Position numbers and translations under genes: made by a program. The notes beneath the pieces were generated by a model. The model worked only from the letters and a program-made list of their open reading frames with translations. It ran no database searches and had not been told where the DNA came from. 64,000 nt of DNA from Actinospica sp035493475 (lineage in GTDB: Bacteria; Actinomycetota; Actinomycetes; Streptomycetales; Catenulisporaceae), in contig DATJIF010000008.1 of assembly GCA_035493475.1 (NCBI GenBank), forward strand, positions 1 to 64,000, given 5' to 3'. Numbering within the stretch: position 1 is the first letter of the stretch; every line of letters starts with the position of its first letter. This document shows, piece after piece, positions 1 to 8,686 of this stretch.

Positions 1-1056
1 CTCTGGGACGACTTCACGGCGTATCAGGACGTGCTCAACCGGGCCTCGGAGATCCGCGGCCGCCGGGTCAAGCCGCGGCCGGAGGAGCTCGCCGCGATCA
101 GCAAACTGCTGCGCGGCGAGTCGATCACCCTGTCCACCAACTCCGTCGCCCTGTCCGAACGCACCCTGCTCGGCCCGGCGACCGTCTCGGTCACCGCCAC
201 CCTGGCCCAGACCCTGGACCGGATGAACACCGAGTACCAGCTCGCCGCCGACTTCATCGCGCAGGCCGAACAGGCCTGGAACCGGCTGTTCGCGGCGGCC
301 GACCCGGTGCAGGAGCGTCTCAAGGCCCTGGTCGCCGTGGCCCGGGAGATGGGCGACCGCTCGGTGGCCACGGCCGTGGCCGGGCTCGGCGACGGCTACG
401 CGGCGCTGCGCCGGGAGGTGTTCGCCGACCCGCTGGGCCTGTCCGCGGCCGGCTCCACCTTCCCCGGCCGCCTGGCCGAGATCGACCGGCAGATCGGGGA
501 ACTGGCCGAGACCGCCGCGCACCAGGCCGACCTGCGCGCCGACTACGCCCGCGGCACCGAGCACCTGCGCCGGCTGATCGAGCGGATCGACGAGGTGGAG
601 GCGGCCCAGCGCTCCGCCGCCGCCGCGGTGCGCGACAAGATCCTGATCGAGACGCTGCCCGCCTTCACCCGGCAGGCCCCGGCCCTGCGGGCCCGCATCG
701 GCTCCCTCGACGTCCTGCGCGACCAGGGCCACTGGCCCCGGCTCACCGCCGAGGCCGAGATCCTCGGCGACGCCCTCGACGCGGCGCTGGCCGAGGCCAC
801 CCGGATCTGGCAGCTGATCGCCGGCCTGCTGGAACGGCGCGAGGAACTGCGCGGCCGGCTCTCGGCCTACCGGGTCCGGGCCGCGCGCAAGGGAGCTGCG
901 GAGAGCCAGCCCCTCGAGGCGTACTATCAAACCGCGCGCGAGCTGCTGTGGAGCAGGCCCTGCGATCTCGCCGCGGCGACCAGGGCACTGTCGGTGTATC
1001 AGAAGGCGGTGCTGGCCCTCGACGGTCCGGTCCGCCCTGGGGAGGGGGCACAGTGA
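1..1056 (+). CDS. Helical/coiled-coil protein upstream of pknG-like gene, 5'-truncated by window edge
   Basis: The reading frame is open from base 1, so the true start lies before the window. About 350 C-terminal residues are present. The sequence is almost entirely helical and rich in Ala, Arg, Leu and Glu, with heptad-like stretches in the middle (around the segment LRRLIERIDEVEAAQRSA) that suggest coiled coil. No transmembrane segment or catalytic motif is visible in the part seen. It ends 16 nt before the PknG-like kinase gene and is surely co-transcribed with it. In mycobacteria the genes before pknG are glnX and glnH, a membrane sensor and a binding protein; whether this corresponds to either cannot be judged from the C-terminal part. 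Confidence 0.7.
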   Translation, partial: LWDDFTAYQDVLNRASEIRGRRVKPRPEELAAISKLLRGESITLSTNSVALSERTLLGPATVSVTATLAQTLDRMNTEYQLAADFIAQAEQAWNRLFAAADPVQERLKALVAVAREMGDRSVATAVAGLGDGYAALRREVFADPLGLSAAGSTFPGRLAEIDRQIGELAETAAHQADLRADYARGTEHLRRLIERIDEVEAAQRSAAAAVRDKILIETLPAFTRQAPALRARIGSLDVLRDQGHWPRLTAEAEILGDALDAALAEATRIWQLIAGLLERREELRGRLSAYRVRAARKGAAESQPLEAYYQTARELLWSRPCDLAAATRALSVYQKAVLALDGPVRPGEGAQ

Positions 1057-1072
1057 AGGGGAGGATGCAAAG

Positions 1073-3475
1073 ATGGTCGACATGAGGTGTACCCGGCCCG
1101 GCTGTGGTGGAACGCTCCTCGACGGCTACTGCGACACCTGCGGCCTGGCCGCCAAGTCCGCCGCGCCGGCGGCCGCGCCGCCGGTCCCGGCCCCGTCCGC
1201 GCCGGTGCAGCTGTGCGCGCGCCTCGGCTGCGACGGCACCGTCGTCGACGGCTACTGCGACACCTGCGGCATGTCCGCGGCGAAGGCCACGGCCCCGGCC
1301 GCCGTGCCCGCGCAGGCCAACGGCGGCCGGGAGACCTCCGCCCGCACCGCGTCCTCGGTCTCCGCCCGCGGCTCCTCGCGCACCTCGACCGGACGAACCC
1401 GCGGCTCGGCCATCTCGGCGCGCGCCCTGACCGGCCGTACCGCCTCGAACCGGGGCTCGCGCTCCACCGGCCGCGGCGGCCTGGGCCTGGGCATCGTGGA
1501 GATCCCCAGCGTCGAGTACCGCGATCCGAGCGAAGCCGTGCTCACCGACCCCGAGGTGCCCGAGCACAAGCGCTACTGCTCGCACTGCGGCAAGGCGGTC
1601 GGCCGTGGCCGCAACGGCCATCCCGGCCGGACCAAGGGCTTCTGCGCCCAGTGCCGCAACGGCTACGACTTCGAACCCAAGCTCGGCCCCGGCGATCTGG
1701 TGGCCGGCCAGTACGAGGTGCTCGGCTGCATCGCGCACGGTGGCCTGGGCTGGATCTACCTGGCCCGGGACAACAACGTCTCAGGGCGCTGGGTCGCGCT
1801 CAAGGGCCTGCTGGACACCGGGGACGAGGCGGCGCTCGCCGCCGCGGTGGCCGAACGCCAGTTCCTGGCCGAGGTCGAGCACCCCAACATCGTCAAGATC
1901 TACAACTTCGTGCAGCACTCCACCGGCGACTACATCGTCATGGAGTACGTCGGCGGCAAGTCGCTCAAGCAGATCGCGCTGGACTACAAGGAGGCGAACG
2001 CCGGGCAGTCACTGCCGCTGCCGCAGGTGCTCGCCTTCGCCATCGAGATCCTGCCAGCGTTCGGCTACCTGCACGCGATCGGCCTGCTCTACAACGACTT
2101 CAAGCCGGACAACATCATCCAGTCCGAGGAGCAGCTCAAGCTGATCGACCTCGGCGCGGTGATGGCCTTCGACGACCAGGAGTCGGACATCTACAGCACC
2201 GAGGGCTACAAGGCCCCGGAACTGGAGGCGGACGGGCCGAGCGTCGAGTCCGACCTCTACACCGTCGGCCGGATGCTGGCCGTGCTGGCCTTCGACTTCA
2301 AGGGCTACCAGCGCGACTTCGCCTACAAGCTGCCGAACCGCGAGTCCACCCCGATCCTGCACCGCTTCGAGTCCTTCGACCGGGCGCTGCGCCGGGCCAC
2401 GCACGCCAAGCGGGAGCGCCGCTTCTCCTCGGCCGCCGAGATGGCCACGCAGCTGACCGGCGTGCTGCGCGAGGTCGTGGCGCTGGACCGCGGCGAGCAG
2501 CAGCCGGCCGTGTCCACGCTGTTCACCACCGAGCGCTACTCGGCCGGGACCGAGGGCGTGACCCAGGCGGACGCGCCGACCAGCGCGCAGCTGGCCGCCG
2601 CCCTCCCGCTGCCGCTGCCCGACCCGGCCGACCCCAACTTCGGCTATCTCAACACCCTGGGCGGCCGCGCGGACCAGATCATCAGGATCCTGGGAGAGCT
2701 GCGCAACCCGACCCCCGAGGTGCACTACCGCGTGGTGCGGGCCGCGATCGAGGTGGGCAACTTCGACGAGGCGCAGCGCCGGCTCGGCAAGCTGGCCGCC
2801 GCGGACGCCTTCGACTGGCGGGTCGGCTGGTACCAGGGCCTGATCGCGCTGTGCCGCGGCAACGGGCTCGAGGCGCGGGCCAAGTTCGAGGAGTGCTACG
2901 CGGAGCTGCCCGGCGAGCTCGCCCCCAAGCTGGGCATCGCGATCGCCGCCGAGCAGGCCGGGCAGCTGTCCGACGCGCTGCGCTACTACCAGCTGGTCTG
3001 GAGCGTGGACCGGTCCTACGTGACCGCCGCGTTCGCGCTGGCCCGGCTGCGGATCGGCGCCAAGGACCACGCGGGCGCGGTGGAGGTGCTCGGCCAGATC
3101 CCGGAGATCGCCATCCAGCGCACCGCGGCCGAGATCGCGGCCGTGCGCGCGCGGCTCGACTCCCCGGGCTTCGCAGCGTGGGCCGACCCGGCCGAGCTGG
3201 CCAGGCTCGGCGAGCGGGTGGACGCGCTCGGCCTGGACGGCGAGGCGCAGGAGTCGCTGCGCTGCGAGGTGCTCGGCGGCGCGCTGACCTGGCGGCTGCA
3301 GGACTCGGCCACCGTCGCCGACCGCACGCTGTTCGGCGCCGCGCTGACCGAGGACGGGCTGCGCGGGGCACTGGAGCGCTCGTACCGCACGCGGGCGCGG
3401 ATGGCGCAGAGCCGGGCCGGCCGGATCGCGATGGTGGACCTCGCGAACCAGGTCCGCCCGCGCACGTGGGTGTAG
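1073..3475 (+). CDS. pknG: PknG-like Ser/Thr protein kinase with tandem zinc ribbons and TPR tail
   Basis: Predicted cytosolic eukaryotic-type Ser/Thr kinase of 800 aa. Residues 1-75 hold two Cys-rich ribbons, each ending in DGYCDTCG. A Ser/Arg-rich linker follows, then a rubredoxin-like CSHCG...CAQC module near residues 165-195, then the kinase domain (about 205-460) and an all-helical TPR-like C-terminus. The kinase has the PknG-style glycine loop (AHGGLGWIYLA), the ATP lysine in VALKG, the catalytic Asp in YNDFKPDN (in place of HRD) and DLG in place of DFG. The rubredoxin, kinase, TPR order is the known PknG architecture; the two extra N-terminal ribbons are additional. PknG regulates central nitrogen and carbon metabolism through GarA/OdhI in mycobacteria and corynebacteria. 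ATG follows a GGGGAGG-type ribosome site. It heads a phosphatase-VWA-FHA operon. Confidence 0.9.
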   Translation: MVDMRCTRPGCGGTLLDGYCDTCGLAAKSAAPAAAPPVPAPSAPVQLCARLGCDGTVVDGYCDTCGMSAAKATAPAAVPAQANGGRETSARTASSVSARGSSRTSTGRTRGSAISARALTGRTASNRGSRSTGRGGLGLGIVEIPSVEYRDPSEAVLTDPEVPEHKRYCSHCGKAVGRGRNGHPGRTKGFCAQCRNGYDFEPKLGPGDLVAGQYEVLGCIAHGGLGWIYLARDNNVSGRWVALKGLLDTGDEAALAAAVAERQFLAEVEHPNIVKIYNFVQHSTGDYIVMEYVGGKSLKQIALDYKEANAGQSLPLPQVLAFAIEILPAFGYLHAIGLLYNDFKPDNIIQSEEQLKLIDLGAVMAFDDQESDIYSTEGYKAPELEADGPSVESDLYTVGRMLAVLAFDFKGYQRDFAYKLPNRESTPILHRFESFDRALRRATHAKRERRFSSAAEMATQLTGVLREVVALDRGEQQPAVSTLFTTERYSAGTEGVTQADAPTSAQLAAALPLPLPDPADPNFGYLNTLGGRADQIIRILGELRNPTPEVHYRVVRAAIEVGNFDEAQRRLGKLAAADAFDWRVGWYQGLIALCRGNGLEARAKFEECYAELPGELAPKLGIAIAAEQAGQLSDALRYYQLVWSVDRSYVTAAFALARLRIGAKDHAGAVEVLGQIPEIAIQRTAAEIAAVRARLDSPGFAAWADPAELARLGERVDALGLDGEAQESLRCEVLGGALTWRLQDSATVADRTLFGAALTEDGLRGALERSYRTRARMAQSRAGRIAMVDLANQVRPRTWV

Positions 3476-3508
3476 TCGTCATGACAGATCGTGAATAAGG
3501 ACGTGGAC

Positions 3509-4627
3509 GTGACAGAGTCCGAACAGCCGACCGCGGCCGGCCTCGACGAGACCCTCTCGGAGACGGTCGAGTCGCCGATCGCCGAGACCGAGCCGGCCTG
3601 GCCGAGCTGCTCGTCCTGCGGGGCGGAGGTGGCGCCGGAGGACGGGTACTGCGAGCAGTGCGGGGCCGACCTGCTGGTGCGCCGCTCGGATCCGGTGGCG
3701 CCCGCGGGCGGGCCGTGCCGCAACGCCGAGTGCCCGGGGGAGTCCTTCACCGACGGGTACTGCGACGTGTGCGGCGCCCCGGCTCCGGACCCGCGCGACC
3801 ACTACGAGCGGGACCTCGGCGCGGTCGCCGGGGTGACCGACCGCGGCCTGCGGCACTCCCGCAACGAGGACGACATGTCCCTCGCGGTGATCGGCGGCGG
3901 CGCGGCGCTGACCACCGTCGCCGTGGTCTGCGACGGGGTGTCCACCTCCTACAAGCCGGAGACCGCCTCGGCCGCCGCCGCGTACACCGCGCGCGAGCAC
4001 CTGGTGCTGGCGCTGCGCCGCGGCGAGGACCCGCAGCAGGCCACCCTCGGCGCCTTCGAGCAGGCGCACAAGGCCGTGGTCGCGCTGCCCGCCGACCCCA
4101 CCGACCTGGGCAACGGCCGGGCCAGCACCATGGTCTCGGTCGTCGCCGGGGACCGCGGGATCACCGTCGGCTGGGTCGGCGACGCGCGGGTCTACTGGCT
4201 CGACCGCAACCCCGAGGACTCGCTCGTGCTGACCCTGGACGACTCCTGGGCCGGGCGGATGATCGCGGACGGCACCCTCACCGAGGAGGAGGCCTTCAAG
4301 TCCCCGCTCGCGCACACCATCCTGCGCTGGCTCGGCCCCGGCGCCCCCGAGGAGCCCGCCAACCTGCGGGTCTTCCTGCCGGACGGCCCCGGCCTGGTCC
4401 TCGCGTGCAGCGACGGCCTGTGGAACTACGTCCCGGACGCGGCCGACCTGGCCCGGCTGGCGGCCGGCGGCTTCGGCGGGCTGCTGCCGACCGCGAACGC
4501 CATGGCGAACGTCGCGCTCGAGGGCGGCGGCCACGACAACATCACCGCCGTGCTCGTGCCCTGGCCCCCGACGGCGCCCGCGCCGGGGGGCGACAACACC
4601 GCCGAGATCGAGGGGATCTCTTCGTGA
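3509..4627 (+). CDS. PP2C-family Ser/Thr phosphatase with N-terminal zinc ribbons
   Basis: Predicted metal-dependent protein phosphatase of 372 aa. The N-terminus carries two Cys clusters (CSSCG...GYCEQCG and CRNAECPG...GYCDVCG), matching the ribbon style of the kinase just upstream. The PP2C domain starts near residue 105 and shows RNEDD, VVCDGVS, GWVGDARVYWL, LVLACSDGLW and GGHDNITAVL, which supply the metal-binding aspartates. GTG at 3509 is preferred because AAGGA lies 7 nt upstream; a GTG at 3491 would add six residues. It begins 33 nt after the kinase and its stop overlaps the start of a mini-ORF (GTGA). By context it reverses phosphorylation by the kinase of the operon; that pairing is inferred. 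Confidence 0.88.
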   Translation: MTESEQPTAAGLDETLSETVESPIAETEPAWPSCSSCGAEVAPEDGYCEQCGADLLVRRSDPVAPAGGPCRNAECPGESFTDGYCDVCGAPAPDPRDHYERDLGAVAGVTDRGLRHSRNEDDMSLAVIGGGAALTTVAVVCDGVSTSYKPETASAAAAYTAREHLVLALRRGEDPQQATLGAFEQAHKAVVALPADPTDLGNGRASTMVSVVAGDRGITVGWVGDARVYWLDRNPEDSLVLTLDDSWAGRMIADGTLTEEEAFKSPLAHTILRWLGPGAPEEPANLRVFLPDGPGLVLACSDGLWNYVPDAADLARLAAGGFGGLLPTANAMANVALEGGGHDNITAVLVPWPPTAPAPGGDNTAEIEGISS

Positions 4628-4698
4628 GCGAGCTTGCGAGCGAACCATTGAACACAGGGGGCGCGCACACGTGCGCCAGCGAGGATGGGATGGCATGA
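4624..4698 (+). CDS. 24-codon SELASE mini-ORF bridging phosphatase and VWA genes
   Basis: A 24-residue reading frame begins MSELASEP and ends ASEDGMA. Its GTG start overlaps the phosphatase stop (GTGA at 4624-4627) and its TGA overlaps the ATG of the VWA gene (ATGA at 4695-4698). Ribosomes leaving the phosphatase gene could therefore be handed through it to the next gene. The same nucleotide core recurs at 26135-26155 and 34047-34067 on the minus strand, each at a gene junction. The peptide has no recognisable domain. It may be a translation-coupling spacer or a mobile short repeat that happens to stay open; peptide function is unknown. Confidence 0.5.
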   Translation: MSELASEPLNTGGAHTCASEDGMA

Positions 4699-6008
4699 GC
4701 GCGCAGCCGCAGTTCTCCGTCAACGTCTACCAGAACGAGTATCTGGCCGAGGGCGCGTCCGAGGTCAACGCGATCGTCTCGGTGCAGTCCGCGGCGGCCT
4801 ACGGCGGCGGCGCGGCGAACACCCGCGCCGCGCAGGTGATCATGGTCGACTGCTCCGGTTCGATGGACTACCCGCCGGCCAAGATGGCCGCCGCCCGGCA
4901 GGCCACCGAGGCGGCGATCGACGCGATCCGGGACGGCGTGCCCTTCGCGGTGGTCGCGGGCACCCACGTGGCCCGGATGGTCTTCCCCGGCACCGAGTAC
5001 CTGGTGCCCGCGGACGCCTCCTCGCGCGCCGCGGCCAAGGCCGCCGTGGCCCGGCTGACCGCGGGCGGCGGCACCGCGATGGGCCAGTGGCTGGCGCTGG
5101 CCGACCGGCTGTTCACCGGGCACGACCAGGCGATCCGGCACGCGATCCTGCTCACCGACGGCAAGGACGAGCACGAGGAGCCCTCGGACCTCGCCGCCGC
5201 GCTGTCGCGCTGCGAGGGCCGGTTCACCTGCGACTGCCGCGGCATCGGCACCGACTGGGTGGTCGCCGAGCTGCGCCGGGTCTCCACCGCGCTGCTCGGC
5301 ACCGTGGACATCGTGGCGGACCCGAGCCGGCTGTCCGCGGACTTCCAGCAGATCATCGAGCACGCGATGGGCAAGGCGGTCGGCGACGTCCGGCTGCGGG
5401 TCTGGGCCCCGCAGGGCGCGCAGATCAAGTTCGTCAAGCAGGTCGCGCCGCAGATCGTGGATCTCAGCGCCCGTCGCGCCCCGGGCCCGAACCCGCTGAC
5501 CGGCGACTACCCGACCGGCGCGTGGGGCGCGGAGTCCCGCGACTACCAGGTCTGCGTGCAGGTGCGGCCCGGCTCGGTCGGCGACGAGATGCTGGCCGCG
5601 CGGATCAGCCTGGTCTCGGTGGACGGCGCCAACCAGGCCACCACGCTCGGCCAGGGCCTGGTGAAGGCGACCTGGTCCGACGACATCGCGCAGACCGGCC
5701 GGATCGACCGCACCGTGGCCGACTACACCGGCCAGACCGAGCTCGCCGACGCGATCCGCGAGGGCCTCGAGGCGCGCAAGAACGGCGACCTGGACACCGC
5801 GACCGCCCGCCTCGGCCGCGCCGTGAAGCTCGCGGCGGAGTCCGGCAACGACGAGACCGCGCTGCTGCTGTCCAAGGTCGTGGACGTGGACGACCCGGCC
5901 ACCGGCACCGTGCGGCTGAAGTCGCGGGTCTCGGACGCCGACGAGATGACCCTGGACACCCGCTCCACCCGCACCGCGCGGGTGGGCAAGAACCGCAACA
6001 ACAGCTGA
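4695..6008 (+). CDS. VWA-domain protein
   Basis: Protein of 437 aa with a von Willebrand factor A domain at about residues 40-215. The MIDAS metal-site motif DCSGSMD is intact, and a later Thr/Asp segment (LLTDGKDEHEE) supplies the remaining ligands. The C-terminal half is mixed beta then helical, ending in a short basic tail. No signal peptide or membrane segment is seen, so it should be cytosolic. The start at 4695 is chosen because it overlaps the mini-ORF stop and GAGG lies 10 nt upstream; a GTG at 4671 in frame is less likely. VWA, PP2C and kinase genes also group together in the TerY-type phospho-signalling triads. The partner it binds is not visible from sequence. Confidence 0.85.
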   Translation: MSAQPQFSVNVYQNEYLAEGASEVNAIVSVQSAAAYGGGAANTRAAQVIMVDCSGSMDYPPAKMAAARQATEAAIDAIRDGVPFAVVAGTHVARMVFPGTEYLVPADASSRAAAKAAVARLTAGGGTAMGQWLALADRLFTGHDQAIRHAILLTDGKDEHEEPSDLAAALSRCEGRFTCDCRGIGTDWVVAELRRVSTALLGTVDIVADPSRLSADFQQIIEHAMGKAVGDVRLRVWAPQGAQIKFVKQVAPQIVDLSARRAPGPNPLTGDYPTGAWGAESRDYQVCVQVRPGSVGDEMLAARISLVSVDGANQATTLGQGLVKATWSDDIAQTGRIDRTVADYTGQTELADAIREGLEARKNGDLDTATARLGRAVKLAAESGNDETALLLSKVVDVDDPATGTVRLKSRVSDADEMTLDTRSTRTARVGKNRNNS

Positions 6009-6042
6009 GAGGTCGAACACGCGGATGGGCAAGAACCGCAAC
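5983..6042 (+). repeat. 17-bp direct repeat at VWA gene end
   Basis: TGGGCAAGAACCGCAAC occurs at 5983-5999, where it encodes the last residues of the VWA protein, and again at 6026-6042 just after the stop. The second copy opens a 12-codon frame (6025-6063, MGKNRNCDDHGN) lying before the FHA gene. This is likely a small tandem duplication; coding use of the second copy is not supported. Confidence 0.6.
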
Positions 6043-6094
6043 TGTGACGACCACGGCAACTAAGTCCGCTACGCACACAGGGGAGTGAGCCGCG

Positions 6095-7015
6095 ATGGCG
6101 AGATGTCCGGCCGGGCACGAGTCCGAGGCCAGCGACTACTGCGACACCTGCGGACTGGTGATCGGGGCCGAGTCCGCCGGGTCAGCCGCCGCGGCGGCGC
6201 CGACGACCGCGGCCCCGGCACCGGCGGTGGCCGCGCCGGGCGGGGCCGGCGGCCGCTGCCCGGTCTGCCAGGCCGAGCGCAACGGCCGCTTCTGCGAGGA
6301 GTGCGGCTACGACTTCGACCTGGCCGAGGCCATGCCGCACATCACGATGACCCCGGGCGTGCTCCCGGTCGAACCGGAGCCCGAGCCCGAGCCCGAGCAG
6401 CGGCAGCAGGGCGGCGCCGAGCCGGGCCTCGACTTGGACGCCGAGCTCGCCCGCGCCGAGGCCGAGGCGTCCGGCGACGGCGTGACCCCGGCCGCTCCCG
6501 AGCCGTCCCCGGAGCCCGAGGCCACCACGGGTCCCGAGCCCGAACCTGTGGCCCCCATGCCCGAGCCGGAGCCGGTCGTCGGCCTCGGCTCGGTGCTGAC
6601 GGCCTCGACCGCGCTGACCGTCGAGCTCTCCCTCGTGGTCAACGCGGACCGGGACTACTACAAGGCGCAGATCGAGCGCGGCGACATCATCGAGTCCGAA
6701 TTCCCGTTCCCGAAGTATCCGCACGAGCGGCGCTTCACCTTCGACCAGAGCCCGGTCCGGATCGGCCGCGCCTCGGCCAGCCGGGGCATCGCGCCGGAGA
6801 TCGACCTGACCGGCCCGCCGCTCGACCCGGCCGTCTCGCACCTGCACGCGCAGCTGCTGCGGCACGACGAGGGCTGGGTCGTGGTGGACCTCGGCTCGGC
6901 CAACGGCACCCGGCTCAACGACGCCGAGGAGCCGCTGGAGGCCGAGACCGAGATCCCGGTGCGTCCCGGCGACCGGATCCACCTCGGCGTCTGGACCACC
7001 ATCACCGTCCAGTAG
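6095..7015 (+). CDS. FHA-domain protein with N-terminal zinc ribbons
   Basis: Phosphothreonine-binding adaptor of 306 aa. Two Cys clusters lie at the N-terminus (CPAGHE...YCDTCG and CPVCQ...FCEECG), followed by a long acidic, Pro/Glu-rich linker (about 90-170) and a C-terminal FHA domain (about 225-300). The FHA hallmark residues are present: GR in IGRAS, SHLH and NGTRL. It is the last gene of the kinase-phosphatase-VWA operon, 86 nt after the VWA gene, with GGGAG before its ATG. FHA domains bind phosphorylated threonine, so it probably recruits a kinase product or the autophosphorylated kinase. The shared ribbon type with the kinase and phosphatase suggests a common docking partner or metal response; this is inference. 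Confidence 0.88.
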   Translation: MARCPAGHESEASDYCDTCGLVIGAESAGSAAAAAPTTAAPAPAVAAPGGAGGRCPVCQAERNGRFCEECGYDFDLAEAMPHITMTPGVLPVEPEPEPEPEQRQQGGAEPGLDLDAELARAEAEASGDGVTPAAPEPSPEPEATTGPEPEPVAPMPEPEPVVGLGSVLTASTALTVELSLVVNADRDYYKAQIERGDIIESEFPFPKYPHERRFTFDQSPVRIGRASASRGIAPEIDLTGPPLDPAVSHLHAQLLRHDEGWVVVDLGSANGTRLNDAEEPLEAETEIPVRPGDRIHLGVWTTITVQ

Positions 7016-7040
7016 CGCGGCGGACGCGGCGGGGTCGGTC

Positions 7041-7195
7041 GTGTTTGAAAACCATCGTCGGGTCCGCGGCGCCTGCCACGCACGCTCGCGGCGTTGCAGG
7101 AGCGGTTACAGACGACCGAGTATGCGCCCGCCCCTGCGCCTTGCGAGCGCACGCGTCAGGCACCGCGGCCTGATCCGACGCTGCTTTTCAAACAC
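7041..7195. mobile_element. MITE-like 155-nt imperfect palindrome
   Basis: The convergent FHA and MocR genes are separated by one long imperfect inverted repeat. The ends are exact 11-bp inverted copies of GTGTTTGAAAA (7041-7051 and 7185-7195). Similarity continues inward through CGTCGG(G/A)TC, CGCGG(C/T)GCCTG and GCTCGC toward a short central loop around 7108-7128. No transposase frame is present and no clear target duplication was found. It could be a non-autonomous transposable element, a structured RNA or a bidirectional terminator. The short open frames running through it are not convincing genes. Confidence 0.5.
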
Positions 7196-7198
7196 TCC

Positions 7199-8686
7199 CT
7201 ACGCGACGAGGTCCCGCCGCGCCTCCGAGGCGCGCACCGGACCGAGCGTGCGGCGCGCCGCGGCCAGCCGCCGCATGCCCTCGCGCAGCATCTCAGGCGT
7301 CTGCGAGTAGGGCAGCCGCAGGAAGCGCTCGTACGTCCCCGGATCGGCCCCGAAGCGCGGCCCGCTCTGCAGCACCAGGCCGTGCGTGCCCGCGCGGTAG
7401 ACCAGCGACGTGGACTCCTCGCCCTCCGCGAGCTGCACCCACAGGCTCAGCCCGCCCGGCGGCCTGCGCCACGTCCAGTCCGGCGTCAGTTCGCGCAGCG
7501 CGGCCTCCAGTGCCGCGCGCCCGACCCGCGCCTCCGCCCGCCGCTCCTCGTCCACGCCCATGCCCTCGCTGAGCACCGCGACCGCGATCAGCTGGTCGAT
7601 CACCGGCGACGCGAGGTCCAGTGAGGCGCGGGCCGCCGCGAGTTCGTGCACGACGCGGCTCGGCGCCCGCAGCCAGCCGACGCGGATGCCGCCCCAGTAC
7701 GACTTGCCGAGCGAGCCGCACACCAGCAGCCGTTCCGCGTCGGCGGGGGAGACCCCGGCCGCGAACGGCGGCGGCACCGGCACGTCCAGCGCGATGTCGG
7801 TGATCGTCTCGTCGGCCAGCAGCCAGGCGCCGGCCCGCCGTGCCGCGCGCGCCAGCGGTCCGGCGTGCTCCGGCGGCATCAGCATCCCGGTCGGGTTGTG
7901 GAAGTGCGGGATCGAATACACCAGGCGCGGGGAGAGCCGGGAGGCCGCCTGCGCCATCGGGATCCGGCCGGTCGCCGCGTCCTCCCAGCCGGTCGTCTCG
8001 TCCAGCGGCACCGGGTAGAGCCGGGCGCGCGAGGCGGTGAACGAGTCGATCACGTTCGCGTACGTCGGACCCTCGAGCACCACCCGGTCGCCCTGCCGCA
8101 CGAGCAGCCTGGCCACCAGGGTGATCGCGCCCTGCGCCCCCGACGTCACCAGGATCTGCCCCGGCTCGGTCGGCAGCCCGCGCGCCGTGTACCGCTGCGC
8201 GATCGCCTCGCGCAGCTCCGGCAGTCCATATGGCCGGAAGGCGTTGCCGGAGACCAGGTGCAGCCGTTCCGCGGCCCACGCGGTGGCCGCGCGCAGTTCG
8301 GCGGTCGGCGCCGAGGGGCCCGCGCAGCTCAGGTCGATCAGGTCCGGGTCGTCGGAGTCCTGGAACCCGCCGGTCGGCCGGGCCAGCAGCCGCTCCGGCA
8401 GCGCGGTGAACGTGCCGGAACCGCGCCGCGCCGCCGCGTAGCCCTGCTCGACCAGCAGCGCGTACGCGGCCGTGATCGTCGTGCGGCTGACCTGCAACGT
8501 CTCGCTCAGCGGGCGCTCCGCGGGCAGCCGGGCGCCGACCGCGATCCGGCCGTCCAGCACCAGTGCCCTGATCCGCTCGGCCAGCGCCGTCCGGGCCGGC
8601 TGCCGACCCGTGTCGCCGACCACCCGCCACGGTCCGAGCAGCCGGGCCAACTGCTGCGGGCCCAGTGCCGACGCCGCCCCGTCCAT
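7199..8686 (-). CDS. MocR/GntR-type regulator with aminotransferase-like domain (YczR-like)
   Basis: Transcription factor of 495 aa. A GntR winged helix (about residues 30-100, including RPLSETLQVSRTTITAAY) is linked to a fold-type I aminotransferase-like domain. The PLP lysine is likely the K of CGSLGKSYWGG, and other family features such as YSIPHFHNPTG are visible. MocR proteins bind DNA as domain-swapped dimers and respond to PLP or an amino-group effector. ATG at 8686 is chosen as the first Met before the winged helix. It is divergent from a YczE-type membrane gene 94 bp away, the arrangement known for YczR-YczE pairs, and an 11-bp direct repeat sits between them. It probably controls that neighbour and itself. 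Confidence 0.88.
   Translation of the reverse strand: MDGAASALGPQQLARLLGPWRVVGDTGRQPARTALAERIRALVLDGRIAVGARLPAERPLSETLQVSRTTITAAYALLVEQGYAAARRGSGTFTALPERLLARPTGGFQDSDDPDLIDLSCAGPSAPTAELRAATAWAAERLHLVSGNAFRPYGLPELREAIAQRYTARGLPTEPGQILVTSGAQGAITLVARLLVRQGDRVVLEGPTYANVIDSFTASRARLYPVPLDETTGWEDAATGRIPMAQAASRLSPRLVYSIPHFHNPTGMLMPPEHAGPLARAARRAGAWLLADETITDIALDVPVPPPFAAGVSPADAERLLVCGSLGKSYWGGIRVGWLRAPSRVVHELAAARASLDLASPVIDQLIAVAVLSEGMGVDEERRAEARVGRAALEAALRELTPDWTWRRPPGGLSLWVQLAEGEESTSLVYRAGTHGLVLQSGPRFGADPGTYERFLRLPYSQTPEMLREGMRRLAAARRTLGPVRASEARRDLVA

Noticed and set aside
6025..6063. 12-codon MGKNRN frame before the FHA gene as a leader peptide
   Set aside because: It is a duplicate of the VWA gene's last codons, has a poor ribosome site and ends 31 nt before the FHA start without coupling.
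7094..7198. Short open frame through the MITE-like palindrome
   Set aside because: No ribosome site or family resemblance; openness follows from the palindromic GC-rich composition.
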